NCBI GenBank assembly: GCA_964388615.1
Contig: CAYMBG010000019.1
Location: 1 to 31,682 of the forward strand
Length of the DNA stretch: 31,682 nucleotides
Direction of reading: 5' to 3'
Source: SLLW01 sp964388615
GTDB taxonomy: Bacteria; Bacteroidota; Rhodothermia; Balneolales; Natronogracilivirgulaceae
The position numbers were made by a program, and so were the translations under genes. The notes beneath the pieces are model-generated. The model made no database searches and was not told where the DNA came from. It saw only the letters and a program-made list of their open reading frames with translations. Below, one piece after another: positions 14,711-23,550 of this stretch. The number at the start of each line of letters is the position of its first letter. Within the stretch, counting starts at the first letter, position 1.

Positions 14711-17680
14711 ATGTTCAAAAAAATAATATTTATAAATACTTTGTTGTTGTTTTTAATCACTCAGCAAATAAATGGTCAATCTTTTATTGAAAGCAGTGCA
14801 GCTTCTTACGGGGAAAGTGATTTTATTGATAATAATGAGCCCCTGCCAACCGATGAGAACTTAACTGGTAATTCCGCTCATATACAAGATCAGTACGGTG
14901 CGTTGACTGGAAAAATCATTGACGGTGTTACAGGCGAGCCTCTTTTTGGAACTAATATTATTTTACAGAATACTTCTATTGGAGATGCAACGGATGATGA
15001 TGGAGAGTATGCCCTGCGAAGAGTGCCGGTGGGGGAACAAACGTTTGTTATTCGTTATTTGGGATATGTAACTAAAACAGTAGAAGTGACAATAGTTGCA
15101 GATGAGACTGTAGAACGGGATATAGAGCTTCAACCTGCTCATTTAGAAGGTGAAGAAGTGTTCATCTATTCACAGGCGTTGGGTCAGGCGCAAGCAGTCC
15201 GACAACAACTTGAATCTAATACCATTGTTAATGTAGTCTCAGAAACAAGATTACGCGAAATGGCCGATGCCAATGCAGCTGAAACTATTGGTCGACTTCC
15301 CGGTGTCTCCGTTCTACGAGATGCAGGAGAGGGGCAAAAGGTGGCTATCAGGGGTATGGGACCGCAGTATAGTTCCATAACCATTGATGGGAACCGGGTT
15401 CCGGGTACAGATGGAGATCGTTCGGTTGATCTAAGTATGATATCGCAGGAAATGCTGGCAGGTATCGAAGTTTACAAAGCGATAAGACCCGATATGGATG
15501 CAGATGCCATTGGCGGGGCGGTTAATTTTCAGATGGGAGGGGCACCCAGTGAAACACGGTACCGGGCAAACCTTGAAGGGGGGTATAGTGGACACACTTC
15601 CGAGTTTAGCAACTATAAAGTATCTGCTATGGGAAGTCAGCGATTCCTGGACCAGAGACTCGGTGTAATGTTTTCAGCTAATGCTCAGGAAGTGGATCGA
15701 AGTGCTCATGTTTTTGGTGCCGGTTACAGAATTTTAAGATCTGCACGGGAAGGTGAGCCTCATGCTCCAATTGAAGTAAACAGTTTAAATCTTAGTGACA
15801 GATTAAACACCAGAGTACGTTATGGCGGCAGTTTGTCACTTGATTGGGAATTGCCCAATGGACAAATTTTATTGACGAACGCTTATAATCGACAGAATCG
15901 AGACGAAAGGCGCCATGAACGTCGATACAATCTGGAACATAACCGGCAGGAATGGCGTCCCCGTAACACGGAACGAAATATTTACACCTTAAACACAACA
16001 CTTGCCGGAGATCATGATTTTACCTGGATTATGGTCGATTGGCGAATGAGTCGCAGTGCTACAACCAACAACACTCCCTATAACCACTGGGCATGGTTTA
16101 TTGAACCAAGTGCACTGGATCGTTCTTCAGTAGATCTCAGTGGCGGCCCCGATGTCATTCCTGATATGGCAAGAAATCGGACTCAGTTAGCTTTTCTTGA
16201 ATCACTGATCAACAATGAGAGAGACGAGTATCAGGAAAACCTGACTGCTTCTCTGGACTTACAGATCCCTTATATTTTAAGCAATAATTTTACAGGTTAT
16301 GTGAAATTTGGGGGAAAGCATTATAACAACTACAGAGATCGGTTTAGTACCGGGTACCGGGTATTCAACTGGGAAACTCCCGAACTTTGGAATAATCCGC
16401 AGGATGACTTTCCCTGGGAAGTAACGGAAAGCGGTCGAGCTAGTATGATGCCATTTATAACGGATGAGGATGAACGGTATCATATAATTGACGGGGAATA
16501 TGAGATGGCACATTTGCCAGATATCGATTTAGCAGATCAAATGTGGGAAAATTACTCAAACTTATATAGAGTACTTTATCAGGATCGATTTGGTGACTAT
16601 GAAGCAACGGAACGCCTAAGTGCAGGTTATATCATGGCAGAGATGGACATCGGTTCCCGTCTGATGGTTTTGCCGGGTATTCGTTACGAGTATGAGCATT
16701 CGGAATACACAGCCAAGATGGCTACGTTTCAAAATAAGCCAGAAGATATCACGGAGCGACAATTTGATGAAGACTTCCCTGATACGTTAGCCACCCGCAA
16801 CAAGGGAATGTGGTTTCCAATGATCCAGGCTCGGTACAGGCTGACCGACTGGTTTGATATTCGTGCTGCACGGACAGTAACAACCTCCCGGCCTTCATTT
16901 GGTCATCTGTCTCCGGAATTCAGAATTGATTTCGACGGCGGTAATGTTAGACGTGGCAATACACAAATTAATCCAATGCGCTCTACGAACTACGACTTGT
17001 TCCTATCGTTTAACCACAATATGTTAGGTTTGTTTACTATAGGGGGCTTCTACAAAGAGGTGGAGGATCTGATATACACTCGCAATGCAAATATCATTGA
17101 TCCCGAAGATTTGGGACTTCCTGTCACTACCCGTTTATTTTCTATTTCCGAACCAGTTAATAATGAAAATTTAACAACGGTAAAAGGTTTTGAAGTAGAA
17201 TGGCAGAGTAACTTGACATGGTTACCCACTCCTTTCAACGGTCTCGTGATCAATGCGAACTATTCGCGATTTGATTCAGAAGCTCATTACCATGGTTTTG
17301 AGTTTTCAAGAACACTCGAGGGTTTTGTGGGTGTAGACACCTTCAGAGTCGCTCCAATGGTGCATCAGGCTGATCATATAGCCAATATTTCTGTAGGATA
17401 TGATTATCGTGGGTTCTCTTCACGCATTTCGATGCAGTATCAGGGTGCGACCTTGCGCTCGATTGGCAATCGTCCGGAAACAGATCGCTATACGGATGAT
17501 TATCTGCGTTTTGATGCCACTATCAGGCAGCGTGTTTATGAGGACTGGTTTGTAGTGTATGTCAATTTTCACAATATAACCAATCGCGAAGATCGGTCAT
17601 CTCAGTTTACTTATGACAGACCCAATTCTATTGAATACTATGGTGCGGCTGTGGACATCGGCATGGAGTTGCGTTTCTAA
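14711..17680 (+). CDS. TonB-dependent outer-membrane receptor with CarboxypepD-like domain
   Basis: 989 residues. A signal peptide occupies about 1-23. A CarboxypepD regulatory-like domain spans about 63-147 (GKIIDGVTGEPLFGTNI, IRYLGYVTKTVEV). The plug domain spans about 165-275 (AETIGRLPGVSVLRD, VAIRGMGPQYSSITIDG, DADAIGGAVNFQM). A long beta-barrel follows and ends in a terminal aromatic residue (MELRF). It would take up oligosaccharides across the outer membrane using TonB energy. The overall plan is like the Caulobacter-type TonB receptors for glycans and not a classic SusC; no SusD lipoprotein follows. The next gene, 56 bases on, is a T9SS-secreted beta-helix protein. Expression may depend on the upstream dyad or the ECF sigma factor. 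Confidence 0.95.
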   Translation: MFKKIIFINTLLLFLITQQINGQSFIESSAASYGESDFIDNNEPLPTDENLTGNSAHIQDQYGALTGKIIDGVTGEPLFGTNIILQNTSIGDATDDDGEYALRRVPVGEQTFVIRYLGYVTKTVEVTIVADETVERDIELQPAHLEGEEVFIYSQALGQAQAVRQQLESNTIVNVVSETRLREMADANAAETIGRLPGVSVLRDAGEGQKVAIRGMGPQYSSITIDGNRVPGTDGDRSVDLSMISQEMLAGIEVYKAIRPDMDADAIGGAVNFQMGGAPSETRYRANLEGGYSGHTSEFSNYKVSAMGSQRFLDQRLGVMFSANAQEVDRSAHVFGAGYRILRSAREGEPHAPIEVNSLNLSDRLNTRVRYGGSLSLDWELPNGQILLTNAYNRQNRDERRHERRYNLEHNRQEWRPRNTERNIYTLNTTLAGDHDFTWIMVDWRMSRSATTNNTPYNHWAWFIEPSALDRSSVDLSGGPDVIPDMARNRTQLAFLESLINNERDEYQENLTASLDLQIPYILSNNFTGYVKFGGKHYNNYRDRFSTGYRVFNWETPELWNNPQDDFPWEVTESGRASMMPFITDEDERYHIIDGEYEMAHLPDIDLADQMWENYSNLYRVLYQDRFGDYEATERLSAGYIMAEMDIGSRLMVLPGIRYEYEHSEYTAKMATFQNKPEDITERQFDEDFPDTLATRNKGMWFPMIQARYRLTDWFDIRAARTVTTSRPSFGHLSPEFRIDFDGGNVRRGNTQINPMRSTNYDLFLSFNHNMLGLFTIGGFYKEVEDLIYTRNANIIDPEDLGLPVTTRLFSISEPVNNENLTTVKGFEVEWQSNLTWLPTPFNGLVINANYSRFDSEAHYHGFEFSRTLEGFVGVDTFRVAPMVHQADHIANISVGYDYRGFSSRISMQYQGATLRSIGNRPETDRYTDDYLRFDATIRQRVYEDWFVVYVNFHNITNREDRSSQFTYDRPNSIEYYGAAVDIGMELRF

Positions 17681-17736
17681 AACTCTAACAAATACTAGAT
17701 CTTTGTCAATAATAAATCACACATAATAAATGTACT

Positions 17737-19590
17737 ATGAAAAAAACAACTACAAACTACCTGAAAAGCCATATACTAGTATCAGCTTTGATTATGGCTA
17801 TAACATTTTTTGGCGCATATAATCTCAGCGCCCAGGAAAGAGTACATGTGGATCCTGATAATCACCCATTGGAAATAGGAACGTTAAACAGGGCTATTGA
17901 GCAAAATGGTGGGGATGTCATCTATGTTTTGCAAAATGGTGCGACCTATTTTCTGGAAGCAGGCCTTGAGTTTGATCATAAACTGCATGTTGAAGCAGAA
18001 CAGTTCCCCACCGACAATCCACCTATTATACGTCCGGGAACAGATGAGCTGGGTAACTCCTCTGAAATGTCAAGATATGGAGGAGATGTTATCATGAGAG
18101 GGGTTTTCTTCTATGGCTTGGATGATATGGGATCTGTAAAAATGAGTCAGCGAACAGCCGCAGAGGGGATTCATCTCCTTTATCAACATTGCTACTTCAT
18201 GGGAGGTGAAAATTATTTCTGGTGGCTGGGAGCACAGGATAATAGCGTAAGGATTGAAGATTCCCAGCTTGCAAATGCCGGCAGGCATACCAGTGCTGTT
18301 AATCAGCGTTTTTTAGATACCCGTGGAAATGATACTGATTCACTTATTGTCATCAACAGTAGCATTTATAATATAAACTTCCACATTCTTCGTGATGGAG
18401 GAGCACGGGTTAACCATGTGATATTCGACCACTTTACTGTGGTAAATCACGCAGAGGCTGGTGTTAATTTACATTTGGCAGAAAATGTTTCTATTACAAA
18501 CAGTCTGTTCTATAATTATGGACTTGATGGCGACTGGGAAGCGGCCGATGTTGTAGGGGATGATGGTCCCCATTATAAAGGGGAGCGATATTATGGACAA
18601 GGTGGATTTATCAATATTACCCCCTATGACCAACATTTTGAAGGTATAGATGATGCGCCGCGGGATGAAGAACGCAGTATCGTTATAAAAAACAATAGCT
18701 TCGGAGAGCTTCCGCCACAGGGTTATCTTGATAACTGGGAAGAGTTCAGCGATCCGGATATCGATGTGAATGGACGAGGAACGGAACCTTGGGGAACCGA
18801 CCCACAATGGGAGTGGGATAATCCGAATATAACTCCGGACCATCCTGCCTGGGCGGTGCGCGATACCATTAAACTTGTGCGGATTAAACAGGCTCCAATA
18901 GACTCTACCCTTAAAGCATGGGAAGCTCAGGGTGAACCGTGGGTAACTATTGATAATAATATAGAGGAAGAGCTTAATATCACAGATATGCCGGATGATA
19001 TGGTTGATTTCACTCGTGCTGTTTGGTTTGGACTGGAGTTACCCCATCATTATGATCGCTGGGATGAAATCTCGGAAGATAGCGACGACTTCTTCTCCCC
19101 GGATGCTCGTTTCTACCATCCTGGCCCGGGTACTCCAACAGATACAGAAGGACCTACATCTGCCTGGTTTCGGAATCTGGCATATAATACCGATAGTGAG
19201 TCTTATCGATTGGCAGATAACAACTACCCGGTTGGCAATTTAAATTTCTTCCCGGAAATGCGGGAAAAGTGGGAACAGGGAGAGGTGATAACGATTACCA
19301 CCGCTGATGATTACAATGAAAATATCGATCACTTCAGACTGGTAGGAAATTATCCAAATCCGTTTAATCCATCGACAAATATTGTTTTTGAATTGGGCTC
19401 AAACGTCAATGTAAAGATGGAAATTTTTAATGTAATTGGACAACGAGTAGATACCGTAGATCTTGGATTAATGAATACTGGTCAGCATAGCGTGACCTAT
19501 GATGGCTCTAACTTAACAAGTGGTGTCTATATTGTCCGTATGCTCATGGGTACTCATGTACAGACACATCAAATGAGCCTGATTAAATAA
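17737..19590 (+). CDS. T9SS-secreted right-handed beta-helix protein
   Basis: 617 residues. A signal peptide ends near NLSAQ (about residue 32). Residues 40-330 show short repeating beta-strand turns with Asn-rich rungs (NVSITNSLFYNYG, SLIVINSSIYNINFH, NHVIFDHFTVVNHAEAGVN), as in parallel beta-helix lyases such as PL6 or chondroitinase-B types. Residues 340-530 are acidic and rich in Trp and Pro. Residues 535-617 form a T9SS sorting domain (GNYPNPFNPSTN to LIK), so the protein is released or attached to the surface. It is not close to the two paralogous beta-helix proteins at 6991 and 20380. A catalytic base cannot be picked by eye; lyase or surface-binding function are both possible. Confidence 0.82.
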   Translation: MKKTTTNYLKSHILVSALIMAITFFGAYNLSAQERVHVDPDNHPLEIGTLNRAIEQNGGDVIYVLQNGATYFLEAGLEFDHKLHVEAEQFPTDNPPIIRPGTDELGNSSEMSRYGGDVIMRGVFFYGLDDMGSVKMSQRTAAEGIHLLYQHCYFMGGENYFWWLGAQDNSVRIEDSQLANAGRHTSAVNQRFLDTRGNDTDSLIVINSSIYNINFHILRDGGARVNHVIFDHFTVVNHAEAGVNLHLAENVSITNSLFYNYGLDGDWEAADVVGDDGPHYKGERYYGQGGFINITPYDQHFEGIDDAPRDEERSIVIKNNSFGELPPQGYLDNWEEFSDPDIDVNGRGTEPWGTDPQWEWDNPNITPDHPAWAVRDTIKLVRIKQAPIDSTLKAWEAQGEPWVTIDNNIEEELNITDMPDDMVDFTRAVWFGLELPHHYDRWDEISEDSDDFFSPDARFYHPGPGTPTDTEGPTSAWFRNLAYNTDSESYRLADNNYPVGNLNFFPEMREKWEQGEVITITTADDYNENIDHFRLVGNYPNPFNPSTNIVFELGSNVNVKMEIFNVIGQRVDTVDLGLMNTGQHSVTYDGSNLTSGVYIVRMLMGTHVQTHQMSLIK

Positions 19591-19617
19591 ATCTGATGTG
19601 TTAAACAAAATGTTATA

Positions 19618-19668
19618 TTACGAAAAAGGGATATATAATTAAGTATGTCCCTTTTTCGTAAATTTTTA
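19618..19668 (+). terminator. Rho-independent terminator
   Basis: Perfect 14-base arms (TTACGAAAAAGGGA at 19618-19631 and its complement at 19648-19661) with a 16-base loop are followed by ATTTTTAA. It lies 27 bases after the beta-helix stop codon and ends that transcript. It also covers the ATG at 19645, which argues against that codon as a start. Confidence 0.85.
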
Positions 19669-19737
19669 ATGCATTGTAATAAACATGTTATACAAAGCCG
19701 AACGCCCTCTGGAATATTGTTTATTAGTTTATTAAAC

Positions 19738-20253
19738 ATGAAAAAAAATAGTTGCGTTTATAAGAGTAGTTTGTGCGTTTTGATATGGTACATTGTTGTG
19801 GCAATACCAATTATCGTACATGCGGGAAATCCAGATAATCTTGATCAGAAGGAAGCGTTTTATTTAATTGTTGAAGCAGATGGAAAAGAGTTTGTACTAT
19901 CAGGGGAATCGGAGTTTACGGTTACTCCATCATCTATGACGATTTATATGAGGGACGAGGATAACGGAAGCTGTGCTATTCATCTATTAAATTTACAAAC
20001 CAGGCCTGCGCCTGGGACATATGATGTTGAATTGCGAGAAAATGAGAAGTTGAGTATGGTTTGTTTGATAGAAGATATCAAGCCAAGGCAAAGATTGGCA
20101 TCTATCTCAGGGTTTCTGACTATAAAATCAATAAATACGAAAATGCTTCATGGACAATTAGAATTGACGATGAAGGGCGGTGTAGATGAAGACGAATATA
20201 ATATCCATGGCCAGATTCAATCAAAATACATGCCTTTAAATATAAGTTTTTGA
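19738..20253 (+). CDS. Small secreted protein of unknown function
   Basis: 171 residues from ATG 19738; an in-frame ATG at 19645 lies inside the terminator hairpin and is rejected. A signal peptide is clear (about residues 1-27, LCVLIWYIVVAIPIIVHAG). The mature 144 residues are predicted beta-rich, with charged turns (YLIVEADGKEFVLSGESEF, TYDVELRENEKL, LHGQLELTMKGG) and two cysteines (in GSCAIHL and MVCLIED). No family is recognised. The gene stands alone between two T9SS-type beta-helix genes, preceded by a terminator, so it likely has its own promoter. Confidence 0.7.
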   Translation: MKKNSCVYKSSLCVLIWYIVVAIPIIVHAGNPDNLDQKEAFYLIVEADGKEFVLSGESEFTVTPSSMTIYMRDEDNGSCAIHLLNLQTRPAPGTYDVELRENEKLSMVCLIEDIKPRQRLASISGFLTIKSINTKMLHGQLELTMKGGVDEDEYNIHGQIQSKYMPLNISF

Positions 20254-20379
20254 TATAAATAAGAGTGTATATTGTGGTGCCTGATTGTAGTAACTAAATA
20301 GTATTATAATATTATGCTTAAAGAAATATAATCATCATTCGTATTCATTTATGGTAAATCCATAGATTGAAACAAAAAA

Positions 20380-22911
20380 ATGTTTGAAAATAAATTGATA
20401 AAAAAGTTTGTATATATTTCAATAGTCATATTGGCATTTATGCTATTTACGTATAGTGGAACAGCTTCTACCACAGCTATCCATAGCAATAATGCATCTG
20501 GCAGCTGGCACTCACAAATCATATATTTTGCTGAAGATGGGTCACTGGTTTATGAATCAGATGAAGAGGGTAACCGCATACCAGATTATAGTCATGCCGG
20601 TTACCGCGGTGGGGGTGTAGCGATACCGGAATTGCCAGATAAGATTGTTTTGGATCCATCTTCAAGCGGGGATGATACACAGCAAATTCAACAGGCTTTG
20701 GATGATGTAGGTGCCATGGACAGGGATGATAATGGTCACCGGGGGGCTGTATTGCTGAACCCCGGGGTTTATCATATTTCAGAGAAAATTGTTGTAGGTA
20801 ACAGTGGCGTTGTATTACGTGGTTCGGGGGATGGTGAAGACCCAACTGAAAACACCATTATTCGAGCTGCAAAAAATATTGGTGGGCTTTCCATCCAGAT
20901 TGGTAGTGGTAATGCAAGCTGGATAGTTGCTTCGGGTTCGCCAATGACGACTATCGTGACAGAATTTGTGCCTGTAGGATCGCGACATTTTGAGGTCGAA
21001 GATGCTGCAAGATTTGATGAGGGTGATGATATTATCATTTTTCATGAAGCCACTGAGGATTGGATAGAAGCTGTAGATTATGGTGGGCGTCCTCTGAGCG
21101 CCCCTAACCCCTGGGAGCCCAGGGAGTCCAGTTTAAATATCAGGATGAAGCGCAATATTTCCGGCATCTCCGGGAATGTGATTGCAGTGGATGTGCCGGT
21201 TTATAATCATTTGGATCGCAGCTTATCGGAGTCGATAATTTACAAACCCGACTTCGGTGGGTTGGTAACCGAGTCTGGAATTGAGAATGTTAGGCTGATC
21301 CTGGAAAGTGATAGTCCAAGTTCAGATGATCATGGATATCGTGCAATTATGTTCGACGGCGTGGAAAACTGTTGGGCCGATGGAGTAACAGCCATGCATT
21401 TTCAGCACACGGGGCTTGGAGTTACCAATGCAAGTTTTGTGACTATTCAAAACTCTAATGCTTTGGAACCTCATTCACCTGTTGTTCCGCCATTGAGATA
21501 CAATTTTAATGTCAGACCTCACTCCAATAATATACTTTTCACGGATATTACCTCTTCCGAGGCTCGTCACAGTTTTATTTCGAACGGAACGGCATCTGTT
21601 TCCGGGGTTGTGTTTAAGCATGGTACATCGTATCGAACCCACAATACTTCAGAAGGACATCGCAGATGGAGCCAGGGGATGCTTTTTGACAATATTGTTT
21701 TTCGGGATACTGACACCCAACGTGTGCTGGGATTATATAATCGGGGGGATTGGGGTACCAGGCATGGGTGGAGTGCGGTTCATTCCGTTGTGTGGAATTC
21801 CGTAGGAAATCAGATTGTGATCCAAAAACCACCAACAGGGCAAAACTACGGGATTGCCAGTAAGGGAAATGTAACTGGCGATGGACCATGGGAAGGTCCG
21901 AGGGGATATATAGAAGGTACCGGAGAAGATCCTGCGATAACATCACTTTATGATACACAGCTTAAGGAGCGTCTGACTATAGGAACGCCTCCGGATGCTC
22001 CTGCGAGAGTTACTGTGCAACCAGAAAATGATAACGAGCACCTGAAATTGAACTGGGATCACGTAAGCCTTGAAGAAATAGATCTCATTATTGAACGATC
22101 TGTGGATGATGGTGCGTATGAAAAGCTGACTACGGTGCAATCCGGTACCACCTCTTTTGTTGATGAACAAGTGGACAACATGGATTATCGTTATCGGATT
22201 GTTGCTGTTGAGGATGGGCGCAGATCGGCATATTCAAATATTGCAGGTTATAACTTCAGTTTTAATCCTTTTGCACTTAGCAGTCCTCGTTCTGGATCTG
22301 CAGTGTCAATAGTCGATGACCCTGATCAAAACCTGGCTTTTTGGTGGGAGGAGTTAGAAACCGATTTTGATGTCTCTTATATCTGGTACCTGGATGATAT
22401 AGAAGGTGACTTCAGTGATCCGTTGTTGACTAAAGAGACGGATATTATATTGGTTGAAGTTTCTCATCATGAATTAGCAGAAGTATTAAAGAAGATGGAT
22501 ATCGGCCAATCTGAGGTATATGAGGCCCATTGGACCGTAAAGGCTGTAGATGGATCTCAGGAAGTTTGGGCTGAGGAGTCTTTTCCGATCCAGTTTACTC
22601 TGGAAGATCAGGCCACAAGTAGTTTGGCAGATATGGCGGATAAACCCGATAATTTGGAATTGAAACAAAATTACCCGAATCCGTTTAATCCATCGACCAA
22701 TATAGCTTTTAGTCTTCCCAATGAATCAAATGTACGAGTGGCAGTGTATGATCTGCTTGGTCGTGAAATGGACGTGCTTATAAATCGATTTCTAACTCCC
22801 GGGAGTTACAATATATCATGGGATGCGTCTCACCATTCAAGCGGTATTTATATATATCGTCTTGAAACAAGAAACAAGACCATAACACGCAGGATGACAC
22901 TCATTAAATGA
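20380..22911 (+). CDS. T9SS-secreted beta-helix protein with FnIII domain (paralogue of the protein at 6991)
   Basis: 843 residues. Signal peptide at about 1-29. Residues 45-530 form a beta-helix homologous to the protein at 6991: shared GNRIPDYSHAGYRGG-type start, DDTQQIQQALDDVG, GAVLLNPGVYHI, VPVGSRHF, then HRRWSQG, TRHGW and PPTGQNYGIA. Residues 535-620 are a fibronectin type III domain. Residues 625-740 resemble the SusE-like beta-sandwich seen in Bacteroidota surface proteins (LSSPRSGSAV, AFWWEELETDFDVSYIWYL). Residues 758-843 are a T9SS sorting domain. It is the surface counterpart of the unsorted paralogue and probably a polysaccharide lyase or binding protein for the same glycan. The family is not one I can name. 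Confidence 0.86.
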   Translation: MFENKLIKKFVYISIVILAFMLFTYSGTASTTAIHSNNASGSWHSQIIYFAEDGSLVYESDEEGNRIPDYSHAGYRGGGVAIPELPDKIVLDPSSSGDDTQQIQQALDDVGAMDRDDNGHRGAVLLNPGVYHISEKIVVGNSGVVLRGSGDGEDPTENTIIRAAKNIGGLSIQIGSGNASWIVASGSPMTTIVTEFVPVGSRHFEVEDAARFDEGDDIIIFHEATEDWIEAVDYGGRPLSAPNPWEPRESSLNIRMKRNISGISGNVIAVDVPVYNHLDRSLSESIIYKPDFGGLVTESGIENVRLILESDSPSSDDHGYRAIMFDGVENCWADGVTAMHFQHTGLGVTNASFVTIQNSNALEPHSPVVPPLRYNFNVRPHSNNILFTDITSSEARHSFISNGTASVSGVVFKHGTSYRTHNTSEGHRRWSQGMLFDNIVFRDTDTQRVLGLYNRGDWGTRHGWSAVHSVVWNSVGNQIVIQKPPTGQNYGIASKGNVTGDGPWEGPRGYIEGTGEDPAITSLYDTQLKERLTIGTPPDAPARVTVQPENDNEHLKLNWDHVSLEEIDLIIERSVDDGAYEKLTTVQSGTTSFVDEQVDNMDYRYRIVAVEDGRRSAYSNIAGYNFSFNPFALSSPRSGSAVSIVDDPDQNLAFWWEELETDFDVSYIWYLDDIEGDFSDPLLTKETDIILVEVSHHELAEVLKKMDIGQSEVYEAHWTVKAVDGSQEVWAEESFPIQFTLEDQATSSLADMADKPDNLELKQNYPNPFNPSTNIAFSLPNESNVRVAVYDLLGREMDVLINRFLTPGSYNISWDASHHSSGIYIYRLETRNKTITRRMTLIK

Positions 22912-22999
22912 TAAGTGACTTAACATTTATCTGTGCATACCTTAAACAATTGTGAATGCTTGGTATAAAAAAAATCAATCATCTCTTAAAAAAAATAAT

Positions 23000-23470
23000 A
23001 TGACAAAAAAATATTTCATGGTATTTACAATCTTCTTAATTGTTTCAACGGCTATTAAGGTACAGGCTTCAGATACCCGGCCACTGACGTTGGAAGAGGC
23101 CAAGGTAATTTTAAATGCCGCGGAGCAGCGGGCAGAACAGGATGACTGGACCGTAGCTATTGCCATCGTCGATGCCGGTGGACATCTGTTGAGTTTTAGC
23201 CGTTTACCTGGAACACAAATAGCAAGTATTGATGTGGCAATTCAGAAGGCAGTGACTTCGGTATACTACAAAAGACCAACTAAAGCTTTTCAGGATGGAG
23301 TCACCGATGGTAATATGTCCTTGTTATCATTGCCTCATTTCAGTGCTTTTGAAGGTGGCGTTCCAGTTATTATCGATGGTGAGGTTATTGGTGCGATCGG
23401 TGTAAGTGGTGTGACACCTGCACAGGATGGTATTATTGCAGCTGTTGGAGCAGGGGCTTTAGATCGATAA
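23000..23470 (+). CDS. Secreted GlcG/HbpS-family protein
   Basis: 156 residues from ATG 23000; an upstream in-frame ATG at 22952 would place a basic tail ahead of the signal peptide (KYFMVFTIFLIVSTAIKVQAS). The mature chain is a DUF336/GlcG-HbpS domain: LTLEEAKVILNAAEQRAE, VAIAIVDAGGHLLSFSRLPG, SIDVAIQKAVTSV, GGVPVIIDGEVIGAIGVSG. Family members bind haem or small acids, and several are encoded with glycolate or propanediol genes, but a general function is not settled. It precedes the TRAP operon by 80 bases, with a palindromic operator between them, and could be a periplasmic accessory to uptake of hydroxy or keto acids. Confidence 0.85.
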   Translation: MTKKYFMVFTIFLIVSTAIKVQASDTRPLTLEEAKVILNAAEQRAEQDDWTVAIAIVDAGGHLLSFSRLPGTQIASIDVAIQKAVTSVYYKRPTKAFQDGVTDGNMSLLSLPHFSAFEGGVPVIIDGEVIGAIGVSGVTPAQDGIIAAVGAGALDR

Positions 23471-23506
23471 TTGCACTTTCATGTTATTATTCTAATTTTT
23501 AATTTG

Positions 23507-23530
23507 GTTTACTTAAACGATTAAGTAAAC
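23507..23530. promoter_or_regulatory. LacI-family-like operator upstream of the TRAP transporter
   Basis: A perfect inverted repeat with 10-base arms (GTTTACTTAA at 23507-23516 and TTAAGTAAAC at 23521-23530) surrounds a 4-base ACGA with a central CpG. The size and symmetry fit LacI/GalR operators. It ends 20 bases before the first possible start of dctP, so it probably controls the transporter and the uronate genes behind it. Its sequence differs from the TAACCGGTTA sites, suggesting a different regulator. Confidence 0.75.
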
Positions 23531-23550
23531 TTTTATAACCCACGATATTT

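Noticed and set aside
14711..17680. Classic SusC of a SusCD pair
   Set aside because: No SusD-type lipoprotein follows and the plug and N-terminal layout are closer to general glycan TonB receptors.
19645..19737. Upstream start for the small secreted protein
   Set aside because: The ATG lies inside the terminator hairpin and would put 31 residues ahead of the signal peptide.
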